From contig NC_049562.1 of the NCBI RefSeq assembly GCF_013368755.1, positions 3,968,001 through 4,032,000 on the forward strand: a stretch of 64,000 bases of DNA, given 5' to 3'. The notes beneath the pieces were generated by a model. It had not been told where the DNA came from. It searched no databases and saw only the letters and a program-made list of their open reading frames with translations. The number at the start of each line of letters is the position of its first letter. The stretch's first letter is position 1. The translations under genes were made by a program, and so were the position numbers. The stretch is from Talaromyces rugulosus (Eukaryota; Ascomycota; Eurotiomycetes; Eurotiales; Trichocomaceae). Positions 22,247 to 32,888 of the stretch are shown in pieces.

Positions 22247-24590
22247 TCAAAATCGTAGTGCAGATATCATACGTGATGTTTCACGCTCGAAACGATTAGT
22301 CTGCTTGTTTGGACTTTTATCCCAGATACTGAACACTCGCTTGCGTTTTTTGTTAGCGGGAATGGTACCTGCTGGCCTCCGTTTTTGATACTGAGCCCGC
22401 TCAAAATCAATAAACATGACCTGATTATTCTCCTCGTTCCAAATAATGTTCCCCAGGATCGTGACATCACTGTGAAGGATGCCAAGTTCATGAATTGCAC
22501 GCAATGATTTTTCAGCTTGTGGAACAATCTGAGTCCAATCAACTCCGTGTTGGTGGACTAGGGTTCTCCCAGCATAGCTCATAAGCGTCAAGCGAACCAT
22601 CTCAGCGATTCCATCGTATGAAATCGGACGATGGAGATCGAGACTGCCTAGTATGACTGGTACGAACAACCCCTGGATAGTGGTAAGATGCGAATACATT
22701 GATTCTTCATGCCTCGAGTACGAAATGAAGTTGGCTGGTACGCCTTTCCCAACAAACGTATATCCATGAGACAAGAGTGTGACTTTGAAAAGGGCCCCGC
22801 GTGAGCCATGAACATGAAGTGATTCGCACCCGAGCTCTGAGTCGGGCCTTGGGTCATCATCGGAGAGCTGTCGATGCAATAATTTGAGAAGCGTTGCACG
22901 GCTCAGTTGATGTCGGTCAACTCCATGTTGTTGGGCATTGGGACAATTTTTATCTAGCGGCCCTCTCTGGCATAGACCCCGAAGACACTGTTGGGTACAA
23001 TATCGTTGAGTCTTGCCTTTAGAAGCCGTCTGTTGCGATCTTGTGGAAACCCCTGGTACAGCTGATGTTTCTTGGGATAGAGGCAATCGGGAGTCACGGG
23101 GCCCTCGACTGGGAGTATTCGGATCGAAACTCACCAGAATCATCGTCATCATCGTCATAATTCGACACCGTTGATCCTGTCAATAGCTGACAGGATACGG
23201 CCATCATAGATTTTGATCTGGTCTTCACAGGAGACCTGCTGCAGTACTCAATCCGACTTCGTGGTGGTTTGTAGATAGAAGAGGGAATATCATTTTCTGA
23301 AATTTCGTCCAAAACAAGATCGTATACCATTTCCCACGTCTCCAACTGGGCCATAGCCCAGTATCTCCAATTAAGAGGTCGAGGAGGCGTTCGCAATGCT
23401 CGCAGGGTGAAGGCCAAAACCTGACCAAGTGATGTCAAATGTAGCCGATTATCATCATTAACATTGCCAGTCCAACCAGTGGTATCGCCAACGTCTTCTT
23501 TTGGGACCGAGAGGTAATATAACACAGTAGAAGGATCGTCTTGTAGCATGCGAAGAAAGATAAACGCTTCACCCGTGCTCACATAGCCGTACTCGTTTCC
23601 TCCACGAACCATGTAGTCCACTGATTGCGTAATTACTGCGGCCACGACACGGCGACATTTATCTTCCGGTGATTCGCCTTTCTGATAGCGAACCACCGGA
23701 TCCAGCTCCATGTCCTGTAACCCAGCTTGGATGTGGGCTAGAGATAGCTTGTGCGGAGCCGTGTATTCAATAATGAAAGCCGGTACTTTCTCCTCCAGTC
23801 CCCGATTATATACACAGAACTGGTCTGCTCGAGGCCGAGGTAGTGATGGCAGTGGTTGTGCACTTGTCTGTATCATTTCAGGTCGTGAAGTTGAACTTGA
23901 TGTCTCCCTGGATCGTCTTGCAGCTAAGCGTTCTGAGCGACGGGGCATGTCCTGCGCCAAGCTCAAGGAGCCCATATTAGTCACGATTTCGGATTCATCC
24001 GTCAGTGTATTGGCATGGTTTTCAAAGGTCACGTCTCCATGGAGGTGAAATATTCGCCGTAGTTGTGGATTGGCATGGAGTTGTTTGATGACCGAGCTAA
24101 CATGTGATTCCACGGTCTGGCGTAGAAAGTAGCCCAAATCCAGTTCTGAGCTGAGCATCCTTTCCCTCACTCCTCTCCCAGCGCCCTCTAATCCCGACAA
24201 TGATGTAAAGTGACGTTCGGTAACAAAATCTGCACCCATCAGGTCCTCCCATATTGCCATCTGCTCGTCCGCAAAAGTCGTCCATTCTTGGATTCTACTC
24301 GGTCGTAGTTTGTGATCAGCATTTGCCGGACTGCCTTTTGTGCTCGACGTTTTATCCGGTTGGACGGCCAAACCGAGAAACAAATGTTCGTGACACGCAT
24401 TGAGGAACTCGGGGAGGGTGGTGTCTCTCAACTGCTGTTCCGCTGCCTCCCGTAGTCGCCGTTCTTCCTCTTCTCGTCGCTCTGCTTCCTCTCGTAGTCG
24501 CCGTTCTTCCTCTTGTCGTCGCTCTGATTCCTGATAGCGACGTTCCATCTCTTCCATGCGCTGGCGTATTTCCTCTCCATTTTGTGACAT
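22247..24590 (-). CDS. Fungal kinase-like protein with N-terminal coiled coil
   Basis: Two open frames overlap but are best joined by one intron. The donor is GTGAGT at 23,134 and the acceptor CATCAG at about 23,062 (AAG at about 23,071 also works). Exons 23135-24590 and 22247-23061 give about 756 residues. Residues 1-55 form a Glu/Arg coiled coil (repeats of EERRLREEAERREEE). The middle is the fungal family's N-terminal domain (FCVYNRGLEEKVPAFIIEYTAPHKLS, GYVSTGEAFIFLRM). The C-terminus has a cysteine-bearing RYCTQQCLRGL segment, then a kinase-like fold (GARGALFKV-like GSRGALFKVTLL, LHSDVTILGNIIW and FIDFERAQ). The HRD and DFG positions read HSD and DFE, as is common in this expanded fungal group, so catalysis is doubtful. 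Function is unknown. Confidence 0.75.
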
Positions 24591-25710
24591 CTTCCAAGGT
24601 TGCTAACAGGTAAGAAGCAGTCCTTGTTGTTGTTGTTGTTGTTGTTGTTGTCGTTGTAGTTGTCGTCGTCATCGTCTGAGCACGACAAGTTGATTGCCCT
24701 GGCAGGTTGTTGTTGTTGTTGTTGTTGTCGTCGTCGTCTGATGCCACAAATTAATTGCCCTGGCAGCCGCCAAGACAAACAAACAGACTTGGCGGTCTCC
24801 ACTTGACTCTGAAACCAATCAGATAGATGAATTCTATCAAAATACAAATTCTGGGATTTGATTCCCTCCTTATTCAACTACTAAATGCTTCGCAGTTGAT
24901 AATATGGGACAAAGCTAGAAGACAATAATGAATTCAAATAGCTCGACGACTATTATCCGCGTTAGCCTGAGTCGGACGGATTCGATATTCGACATGCTAA
25001 TAGCTCTTTGTAACTCCGCGAAGAAAAGTATTGCATTTATAAAAACACCGTTAAACACGCCAAAGCACAATATATACTTTTTAGCTGAGAAATCGCTGGC
25101 ATGAGTCAAGGGGTGGCTTTATAGCATGGAAAACATTACAATCAGTTTAGATGGTAAAAAGATAAATCCTTAATATAATTCAACTAGCATTCAGATATTA
25201 TTACATACATACAGTAATGGTGAATCGATCAAATGTTCAAACAACTCACCCGCGGCCCTCGTGATGCTCTCTCTCATCAAAAGAGCCAGAAAAAACTGTG
25301 AATTCATATTGTCAAACGCCTGAGCCTACTTTGACGAAAGTGGACCGTTTAACAGGGTATTCAGAAAAAGTACACGGATAGAAAAAGCCAAGTAGATTGG
25401 CGAAAATGAGTCGCAAAACGCAAGGAATGTCGTGGTTTTAAAAAAAAAACCGGAAGCCGACGGATCGAATAGATGAACAGCCCCACAAAGACGGTCTATC
25501 TCAAAGTCCAAGTAAAAAGGAATGACTATTTCGCAAGAATCAACATAAAAAGAATCGTATCTGCTCCAGCTTTCTCCATAACGCCGCGAAACAAAGATCA
25601 GGACAAGATCAAAAGGGTGGTTTTCAGGACGGCCGGGAAAGCGTAGAGAAACACAATTGTCGGGTAGGCCGTCGTAGTATCAAATGCATGCGGCATTTTT
25701 GTATTTTTTT
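24591..25710. other. 1.1-kb AT-rich intergenic region
   Basis: Apart from the (TTG)n duplication, the region is AT-rich with only short frames. The right end (25,330-25,710) is probably the 3' UTR of the Mid2-like gene. Confidence 0.45.
24623..24766. repeat. Imperfect duplication with two (TTG)n tracts
   Basis: Two neighbouring units (about 24,623-24,705 and 24,706-24,766) each consist of a (TTG)n run, a TCGTCGTC run, a TCTGA box and a diverged tail ending ATTGCCCTGGCAG. They lie just upstream of the kinase-like gene's start at 24,590. Confidence 0.8.
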
Positions 25711-26568
25711 TTAAAAGTTGGAAGCAGCATTGACTGGTCCGGGGTTGTGATACTGGTCCAGAGTGGATCGGAATGGAGTTCCACCAGGGCTGGGGGCCTT
25801 TTCACGAGAGTTGCTGCCCACGGCAGTACCGGCACTCATGAGATCGTCTTCATCGTTGTCACTCTCATGGCGGTTTCGTCCCCAGATGCGCCAGGCAACA
25901 AAGGCAATACCGGCAATCAAGATGGCACCACCAACACCGACAACAACACCGATGATGGTGTTTCGTGTGCCGGTGCTGAGTCCATTGCTGGTGCTGGAAC
26001 CACTGTCGTTAAGACTAGGGGCGGTGGAGGAACCGGCGGCAGCGCTGGTGGTAGAGGTTGGAGTTTCTGGTTCGGCGGTGCTGGTGAGAACGTAAGTTGT
26101 TACACCACCGGCCGGTAGGGAAGAAACGGTGGTCTCTGGGGGCACTGATGAGGTTGTGGTCGATGTTGGAGGGTCGGTGGACGTGACAGGTTCAGTGGTC
26201 GAAGTGCTAGTAGGAGCGGGTATCGACGTAGTCGTAGTGGACGAGGACGAGGTGGAAGTCGGAGGGTCAGAAGTAGTAGTGGTGGTGGTGGACGACGGCG
26301 GGTCCGAGGTCGTGGTCGTAGAGGACTCAGTGGTTGATACTAGAGGGTCTGTTGGTGATGGAGACGCTGTGTCGGTCTGCGAGGCAGATGTTGTTTGGGC
26401 AGCCTGAGTGTCGCTGGCAGGGTCGGTGGCGGACGCAACAGGGGCAGTGGGCGAGTTCACAACATCGAGGTCGGACAGGATGTCTCTGTCTTCGACATCG
26501 TTGATGATTGTGCCAGAGACTGCAGCAGCGAACAGGTAGGCGCCGACGAGCACCATAGACGAACGCAT
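25711..26568 (-). CDS. Mid2-like cell-surface sensor, Ser/Thr-rich type I membrane protein
   Basis: A single exon of 285 residues. A signal peptide (about 1-19, LVGAYLFAAAVSG) leads to an ectodomain of roughly 170 residues that is almost entirely Ser/Thr/Pro (STTTTSDPPSS-type repeats), expected to be heavily O-mannosylated and rod-like. One membrane segment follows (TIIGVVVGVGGAILIAGIAF, then WRIWGRNR as stop-transfer), and an acidic then Pro/Asn-rich cytosolic tail ends NPGPVNAASNF. There is no WSC cysteine domain, so it resembles Mid2/Mtl1 rather than Wsc sensors. Yeast Mid2 reports wall stress to Rho1 and the Pkc1 MAP-kinase pathway. That role is inferred by architecture; the sequence is too repetitive for a firmer call. 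Confidence 0.75.
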   Translation of the reverse strand: MRSSMVLVGAYLFAAAVSGTIINDVEDRDILSDLDVVNSPTAPVASATDPASDTQAAQTTSASQTDTASPSPTDPLVSTTESSTTTTSDPPSSTTTTTTSDPPTSTSSSSTTTTSIPAPTSTSTTEPVTSTDPPTSTTTSSVPPETTVSSLPAGGVTTYVLTSTAEPETPTSTTSAAAGSSTAPSLNDSGSSTSNGLSTGTRNTIIGVVVGVGGAILIAGIAFVAWRIWGRNRHESDNDEDDLMSAGTAVGSNSREKAPSPGGTPFRSTLDQYHNPGPVNAASNF

Positions 26569-28279
26569 TTTGACGAGGTGCTGACCGCGTCAACCGATGG
26601 AAGTCGAGCGAACGAGCGAGCGAGGTCTCCAGGGGGTAGACGTGAATACCGTCGATTCAGTTGATTCAAGAAAAGCGAGTGACCGAGTGAGTTGAAGTTG
26701 GAGAGAGAGAGAGAGAGATAAAACGAGAGACAAAGAAAAAGAATCGGGATGCACAGTCAAAAAGTGAGTGAGGTTGACTTTTGCTGCAATTGCCAAGTGG
26801 GCGCCAGGGAGGAAAGGGAGACGGCAGCCTTAGCACACACACAAAGCTGCGGAAAAGCGGGCCTTTTCTAGCCGGGCCACTCACAGCCGGTCTGCGGGGC
26901 CGGTCCAGCCCCTAGCTCGCCATTATTGGCTGCTGGTTGGCCAGAGGCCGCTGCCAGGTGGCCCTGCAGCCAGTAGCGGCTCTCAAATACCGCCCAATGC
27001 CCCACTTAAAACCCACTATCGGTGGAATCCCCTGACCGGATCGGGATTAGCGTCGAGCAACAACAGCTGGCGTGACTGTCACGTTGCACTCTAACCACTT
27101 CTTCTGTCATCGCCAAGGTATATAGCTAACGGTTATTAATTGCCTCGATTAGGGACTATCTACTCGACTTATGACGGGAGGATATGCCAGGCTTGGGACA
27201 GACGGGCGGCGACTCGAGAGATATCTTGAAACATGTTTCGCCAACCGGCCGATCATGCTCAGTTTGGTATGCGCTGTCATGTGCTGGTTGCTACTGCTTG
27301 GCAGCTTACACGACAATCAGTGTTATACTCAGTGTGACCCTGCAGGGTGAAGTTCATTGGCAGCAGGATTGCATCACCAGTGCTATTAAATATGCCGGCG
27401 ACTGTTTCACCAGTACAGAATCTATCGATCTCGATGTGCATTGATTGTACTGCATTACAGTGAACACTCGGTCCAGCAGGTGACGATGACATGATGACTC
27501 GCCACAACAACGTGGGATTGGTAATTCCTATGAATAGAAGTACAGGTTGCTGTCATGTGTCGCTGCATAACACTCGTAATGAAATTGTATTTCTTTTGTA
27601 GGGCTTGCCGATGGTTCCGGTACTGGCTTTGGTCAGCATGCTCCGCCTCCCCCACCCTGGCTCGTTAGGACTCGGTGGTGAAACGATGATCATATCATAT
27701 TAATAATGGCAGCTAGTATTAATTATGATGACTTTGTTTGTTGTGATATGAGAACGTGGCAGTCGGTGTGGCTTTGCAGGTGATGCCATGGGGAATATAT
27801 ACAGATATTTATACATAAATATCAATATCTATACATCCCCAGCCCAATATCAATTTGAAGTTACTGCATTGAATTGACAACTTCATGATTCGGCTAGTAC
27901 ATCTGAAATACACCGTTTCGGCATGTATTCCATGCCAAAGATCTCCGGCATCCTGGCCCCATGGCTACATTCTTCAACATGATACATGCCGAGGATCCTT
28001 CGGAGAATTCACCATTAACCATAATAATAAAAACTACGCGAAACAGTTGACAGAAGATGATGCAAAATACAATAACTAATCAAATCTCGTTTTTCTCCGG
28101 GATAATAAAGACTAGATACATAATGATATACGCTTCGCGCTCAAACCCAGCCAGTCAAAGTGGTTCTGAATAAGAATAGCATGGTCAAGCAGGATGAAGC
28201 TCAATGTTTTTCTTCGGATAGAATGAGGGACGCAGCTCATGGCAAATAAACAGCTGAGGCCCAATCTGTATCCGGTAGG

Positions 28280-28317
<38 letters not shown>

Positions 28318-28425
28318 AAGTTCCAAAACAAAAATAAAATAAATCTGGATTATGGGTATCTTCAAAGTGTTATGTTGTATGTGCAAGCTAATTTAGTCTG
28401 GGTGGCAACGTGGTTGATATACGTA
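26569..28425. other. 1.86-kb intergenic region
   Basis: 26,570-27,050 is the probable promoter of the Mid2-like gene, with (AG)n at 26,702-26,720 and GC-rich sequence at 26,890-26,990. 27,100-28,250 has only short frames without codon bias. A long (GT)n run lies at 28,281-28,317, beyond the 3' end of the microgene. Confidence 0.45.
28281..28317. repeat. (GT)n microsatellite
   Basis: About 18 uninterrupted TG units, roughly 110 bp beyond the stop of the four-exon microgene. Confidence 0.9.
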
Positions 28426-28845
28426 TCACCGCTTTCGAGGTTCGTCCTTGAGCTGAGCTTGTATTTGCTCCTTGAATAGCCGCAGGAAATGCCTGATTCC
28501 AGCTGTGTACACAGAATGTATTAGCAGAGGGAAGAGAAAACAGGCCAAAGCCCATCACTCACAAGTCTTTTCAATGTTTGTTCCTCCCATCTCTTCCGGT
28601 GGTACCCCGTGCACAGTGCGTTGGACTCTTCGGTGGACACCGCGAACCATGTGATGAAAAGATGGGCTGCGGAGAAGCTGCAGTCGACATGAGCAAGGAA
28701 CGGCTATCGTGAAATCAGTTTCTGGTACTTACGCGGTTGACCGCCCATATCTGTGATAAAAATCCTGTTAGCCTTGTAACCGGAAAAGACAAGACAAGAC
28801 AAGACAATCAGCTCGGTCACTTACCTCGATTACTCGAGCCCACAT
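28426..28845 (-). CDS. Four-exon microgene, 76-residue basic protein
   Basis: Exons 28825-28845 (21 nt), 28733-28750 (18 nt), 28563-28677 and 28426-28502 are joined by introns of 74, 55 and 60 bp. Three of three donors are GTAAGT or GTGAGT, and the acceptors are CACAG, TGCAG and CACAG. All phases agree and the chain ends in TGA. The product starts MWARVIEIWAVNRLLRSP, continues FHHMVRGVHRRVQRTVHGV and PPEEMGGTNIEK, and ends FLRLFKEQIQAQLKDEPRKR. It is strongly basic, with an amphipathic N-terminus suited to mitochondrial import, and has no membrane segment. No single open frame reveals it because each exon is short. I believe similar small proteins occur in other ascomycetes but cannot name a family. 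Function is unknown. Confidence 0.75.
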
Positions 28846-29471
28846 ATTGGCCGTTTTCGACTCAGTCACTTGTCATGTCAGTTATCATTGTGTGCCCGTG
28901 CAGCGCAAAAAGACCACTAGTCTCATTTGTCAACTGGTGATAGTGTCCAGAGGAGAAGTGCTCGTCTCTGTCTCTGCGTGCAATATTTGCATCCGAAGGC
29001 GGTGGCAGAATAATTTACACTCATGACTCGACTAACCACAAAGTTGATATATGACTATGCTATCTATGCATGGACATGCGCAAGGCTCTATTAGGGGGCA
29101 ATTATCATACGACAAACCCCCAGCCTTGATGACTTGTCGCGATCGTCGACCCGAAACGGTGATCCTCGCAGTGGCCGACGAACCCGAAGGCCGCTTTCGA
29201 CCCGTTTGCTGTGATCACTCATCACTCCATAACAAATAACGATTGCTCAGGATCGCATCTGTACATATAGACACTATCTCTCTAAGCGCCCAATACATTC
29301 GTCTGCCCCGTATTTTTGCCCCTGTGCTGTTGGCTGGATTCTGCTTAGTTTCTTTTCCTCTTTCCATTTCTCCTGCCTGCTTGGACTGGGATCGCTGCAG
29401 TTCTATTTTCGTTGAGACAAGGCTGCCTGTCGATAAGCAAGAACTGGTCGACTGACTAACTTACTGGCCAG
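28846..29471. other. Divergent promoter region and 5' leader
   Basis: It lies between the microgene start and the phosphatase gene. A perfect branch/acceptor pair (CTGACTAAC at about 29,452-29,460, then TGGCCAG ending 29,471) suggests that a leader intron ends here. Candidate donors such as GTACAT near 29,260 would make it about 210 bp. Confidence 0.4.
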
Positions 29472-31353
29472 GGATTATTCCCTGTCGCGCCCCTCCATCG
29501 GCGTGTGGCCATTAATCGCCAACCCCTCCCCTCACTCCAGAAAAACAAAAACAAAAACAAAAAAAATCCCTGGCCGACCGCGGCCCCTCCATCGCCAACA
29601 GCCGGAATCCTGGACGCACAAAAATCGTCGAGCAGCTCTCGCAGTTGCCCAGACCTCTCGACGCTCGCGATTTCGACGAATATCAGCGGTCCTTTCCCAC
29701 CCAGTCCCGTTTCGCCTGTGCCGTACGGCGGTTTCTGCGAGTCCGAGCGGCCCTCTCGAGCCTCTTCTCCGACAACCCCGACAACACCAACAACACCATC
29801 CTCATCATCGTCGCGCCGTCGTGGCCGGTCGCAGAAGCTTTCTGCCACCGGCGAGAAAGCATCTAGGAAGGCCCGCAGTGTGCTGGGCCGGGTTCGCGCC
29901 CTTCGTCAGATCGCAACCAGGAAGATGGCCCAGTCGCCCATTCGGATCAATACTAATCTCCATGGCACAAAACGGGGCTTGTCGCACGAGGGGAATGGAG
30001 GCGCCGATTTTCTGACCGTGCCTGGCCAGGATCACGCGCTGGACACCTCGGCGACTGTGGAACTGCCGCCATTTCTGAACACTTCGTTTACAGGTCAGTT
30101 TATCGCGCGCGCTCTCTCCCGTTACCATACGCAGCTGTCTAACACCTTGTTTCATTAGAGGCGCGGAAAAAGTTTGAAGACCTCGAATGGCTTCAACGAT
30201 CGCGCATCGCCGAAGGCGCTATATCCAACGATCCATCCCACCGCTGGGCTCTGGAATCAAACTCGGAAGTGAAAGCTCGCAACCGATACCTTAACGTGCA
30301 AGCCTGGGCGAATTCTCGCATCCGGCTGAAAGTCCCGCATGGTGAATGCGACTTTATCAATGCGTCACCCATTCTCCTGGAAGACTCTCGCACGGGGGCG
30401 AAGACGAGGTATATTGCTACACAGGTATACGGATTCTCATCCTGCTACTGTCATTTTCGCGACTAAATGTTTACTGGTAGGGCCCCAAAGACGGATTTCA
30501 CCTGGCCCATTTCTGGAACATGGTGTTCCACGAAAGCGACGAGGTTTCGGTCATTGTGATGCTAACACAAGCATTTGAAGCTGGCAAAGAAAAGTGTGCA
30601 CAATACTTTCCTCTGAATTTGGAGGATCCGGTGATGACACTATCCATGGACCCCAGCGACCCAGCATCCTGCGACGAGGACTCCAATGAGGAAGAGGAGA
30701 TTGATACCCATGGCTCTGGGAGCGTCACACTTCTCGAGTCACACTTTGACGAATCATGCCGGTCCGAGGTTCGAAAACTTGAGCTGCAATTCGGCAGTGA
30801 GACTAAGATCATCTGGCACTTCCTGTTTGCTGGATGGGCGGACTTTTCCAAGCCAGAAGGAGAGGACCGTGAAGCACTGCTTCAGCTTTTCCACCAGACG
30901 GCCGCAAAAACGTCACCCGAGAACCCTCGTATCGTTCATTGCAGTGCCGGAGTCGGCCGGACTGGTACCTTTATCGCTCTTGACCATCTTCTCCGCGAGC
31001 TAGATTCTGGCGAGCTATTGAGCCCAGACAACTTCAACGAAGACCCGGTGTTCGATATCGTTAACCAGTTACGCGAGCAGCGGATGATGATGGTTTACAA
31101 TGAGATGCAGCTGCATTTTATATACGAAGTCATCCGCGAACAATGCATCCTCAGACTCGGCGGCTCATTTGACGATGATCTCGGGTCTGAACTCAGGTCG
31201 CCAAAGGTTGCCCGGTTGTCTGGCGAGGAGGAACATGCCGATTATCCATTAAAGCCTGAGCTGGAGGTTATGCCCGATACCAACACCGCCACCACAACGC
31301 CCTTGGCAGGAAGCCCAGGGGACTCGCCGAATGTTTCTGATGACGGCGAGTAA
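29472..31353 (+). CDS. Protein tyrosine phosphatase (classical PTP family)
   Basis: Coding exons end at 30,093, then 30159-30424 and 30481-31353, with short introns. The start is uncertain: the frame is open from the acceptor at 29,471, but its first ATG is at 29,925, so the Ser/Pro-rich 150 codons before it need an upstream exon. The catalytic domain has the phosphotyrosine-loop equivalent KARNRYLNV, DFINASP, the QGPKDGFHLAHFW segment, the P-loop HCSAGVGRTG (30,937-30,966) with the nucleophilic Cys and Arg, and the Q-loop QLREQRMMMVYNEMQ. The general-acid loop reads WAD (30,835-30,843) instead of WPD, keeping the catalytic Asp. An acidic insert (DEDSNEEEEID) lies before it. Relatives such as S. 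pombe Pyp1/Pyp2 dephosphorylate stress MAP kinases. That target is inference. Confidence 0.85.
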
Positions 31354-32174
31354 TATGCATTTATTTCCGATCCTTTTTTTCTTTTTCGTTTTTGATTGTT
31401 TCGTTTCCTTTTCATGCAGACTGGATAGATTGCTTTTCTTTTTTATTTACTTCTTGGTCATATTTGTTTTTTGGGTGCATTAGCATGATGGTTATGATTG
31501 TTTACGAGTTTGCATTTCAGTGCTTTTTACATATTTCCCTTCTCCCCCTTTCCTCATACATACATATCCTTTACCCCCTTTGCATGGAAAAAAAAAGGAA
31601 AATTGCTCTAGACTTGCTTCTTGATTGTTTGAAACCCAGCATCTTGCAACCGGGCGGTCTTTTTTGGATTTTGCGTGTCAACCTTGATGATATTATGGCT
31701 TTAGCGTTTATTTTTTTTTTTCGTTTGGTCTGGACTAGATACCCCTTGTCTCATTCCAATTCGTACATGTTTTTTTTCTTTTTTGCTTTTTACATTGCCT
31801 GCATTGCCCACCAAAAAAGCTTCTCTCTCATTTCGCTGCTTTGTATATTATGCTTTGAATTTGAGGTTACACTTGTGTGGAAGCATGAGGAATGCTCACT
31901 ACGTAGTGAAATGATTGTGCATGTTTTAATTTCAAATGTAGTGTATTTGTTCATGGCTGACAGGAGAGTATACATCCATTCGTATCGTTATGCATTCATT
32001 GATGGTCACATAAATATGGCTGCGCGACTTAAACAAAAAAGCTAAATTGCATCAACCGGAGAAATCAAAAGAACAGGACAAGACAAGCAGTGCCAGAAAC
32101 GGAAAAAAAAAAAGACTCGTTTTTTTTTCTTTCGCATGCAACGGTTGTGATTATTTTCATTTCAGTCATTTTTC
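31354..32174. other. T-rich convergent 3' region
   Basis: Strongly T-rich on the + strand, with a long open frame (31,392-32,045) that has no ATG at its start and Phe/Leu/Tyr-rich composition typical of translated T tracts. It probably holds both 3' UTRs. Confidence 0.5.
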
Positions 32175-32888
32175 TCATTTTCTCGTCGTTGAATGATCAG
32201 CCTCTTCAGCCGGACCGGGGCCGTCCTCTGTATCCCAATTATCGACGGCGTTTTCATCCCAGTTATCGACTTCGTGTTCGAGAGAAGTGATACCGGTCTC
32301 TTGCGGACCGATGCCATTTTTGTTATTATTATTACTGCTGCTGCTGTCATTATTATTGAGACCCAACTCAATATCCTCGTCATCCCCGTTCCCGACACCG
32401 CCGCCGCCCTCGGCGAGAGCGTCGAAGCGAGCCTTGCGCCGGCGCTCCATCATGCGTCGATGATACCAGCCGCAGAGGCCAATGCCGCCCAGACTGCCGA
32501 CGACATTGGCAACAATGTCAAAGGGGTCGAACAGGCGGTCGTTGGGGAGCAGCGCTTGCAGAACCTCGGACCCGACGCCGAGCAAGAGTGTGCATACCAA
32601 GAGGCTAATCTGTAGAGCTCGGCGGCGAGATGTGTCGGGGATCCAGTAGAATGCTATCGACAGGAGGAAAAAAGTGACTAGATGCAGGAATTTGTCGTTG
32701 GGTTGGAGGTTGGCGGGGATCGTGTCGGAGGTGCTGTGTGGAAGTAGGCCCATGTACGCGGAGAAGAGGAACAGCAGCGCGAAGAGGCCTGTGATGACGA
32801 GTTAGAGAAAGTTGACGAAATATATCTGGTATAGATATTGGTTGAAGCTTGAACACAACTTACCCACAAAATAAAAGCGGACTCGCAT
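32175..32888 (-). CDS. VanZ-like domain membrane protein
   Basis: Two exons, 32864-32888 (25 nt, MRVRFYFV) and 32175-32788, with a 75-bp intron, give 212 residues. Four hydrophobic segments hold the VanZ pattern: a first helix (YFVGLFALLFLFSAYMGLLP), NDKFLHLVTFFLLSIAFYW, LLVCTLLLGVGSEVLQALLP, then the signature DPFDIVANVVGSLGGIGLCGW. Glu and Gln in SEVLQ and the D-x-x-D-I-x-A-N block are the conserved VanZ polar residues. The cytosolic C-terminus (about 90 residues) is low complexity: Gly run, Asn/Ser run and twin DNWDE-like repeats. In bacteria VanZ gives low-level teicoplanin resistance by an unknown mechanism; the role in fungi is not known to me. The domain call is good; function is open. 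Confidence 0.85.

Noticed and set aside
23094..23158. Frameshift between the two halves of the kinase-like gene
   Set aside because: A GTGAGT donor and CAG/AAG acceptors restore the frame with a 63-72-bp intron, so an ordinary intron explains it.
29503..30015. Second long frame overlapping the phosphatase N-terminus
   Set aside because: It does not connect to the conserved catalytic exons in phase; the frame ending at 30,093 does.
31392..32045. Long 217-codon frame on the + strand after the phosphatase gene
   Set aside because: No ATG at its start, extreme Phe/Leu/Ile bias from T runs, and it lies where the 3' UTR should be.
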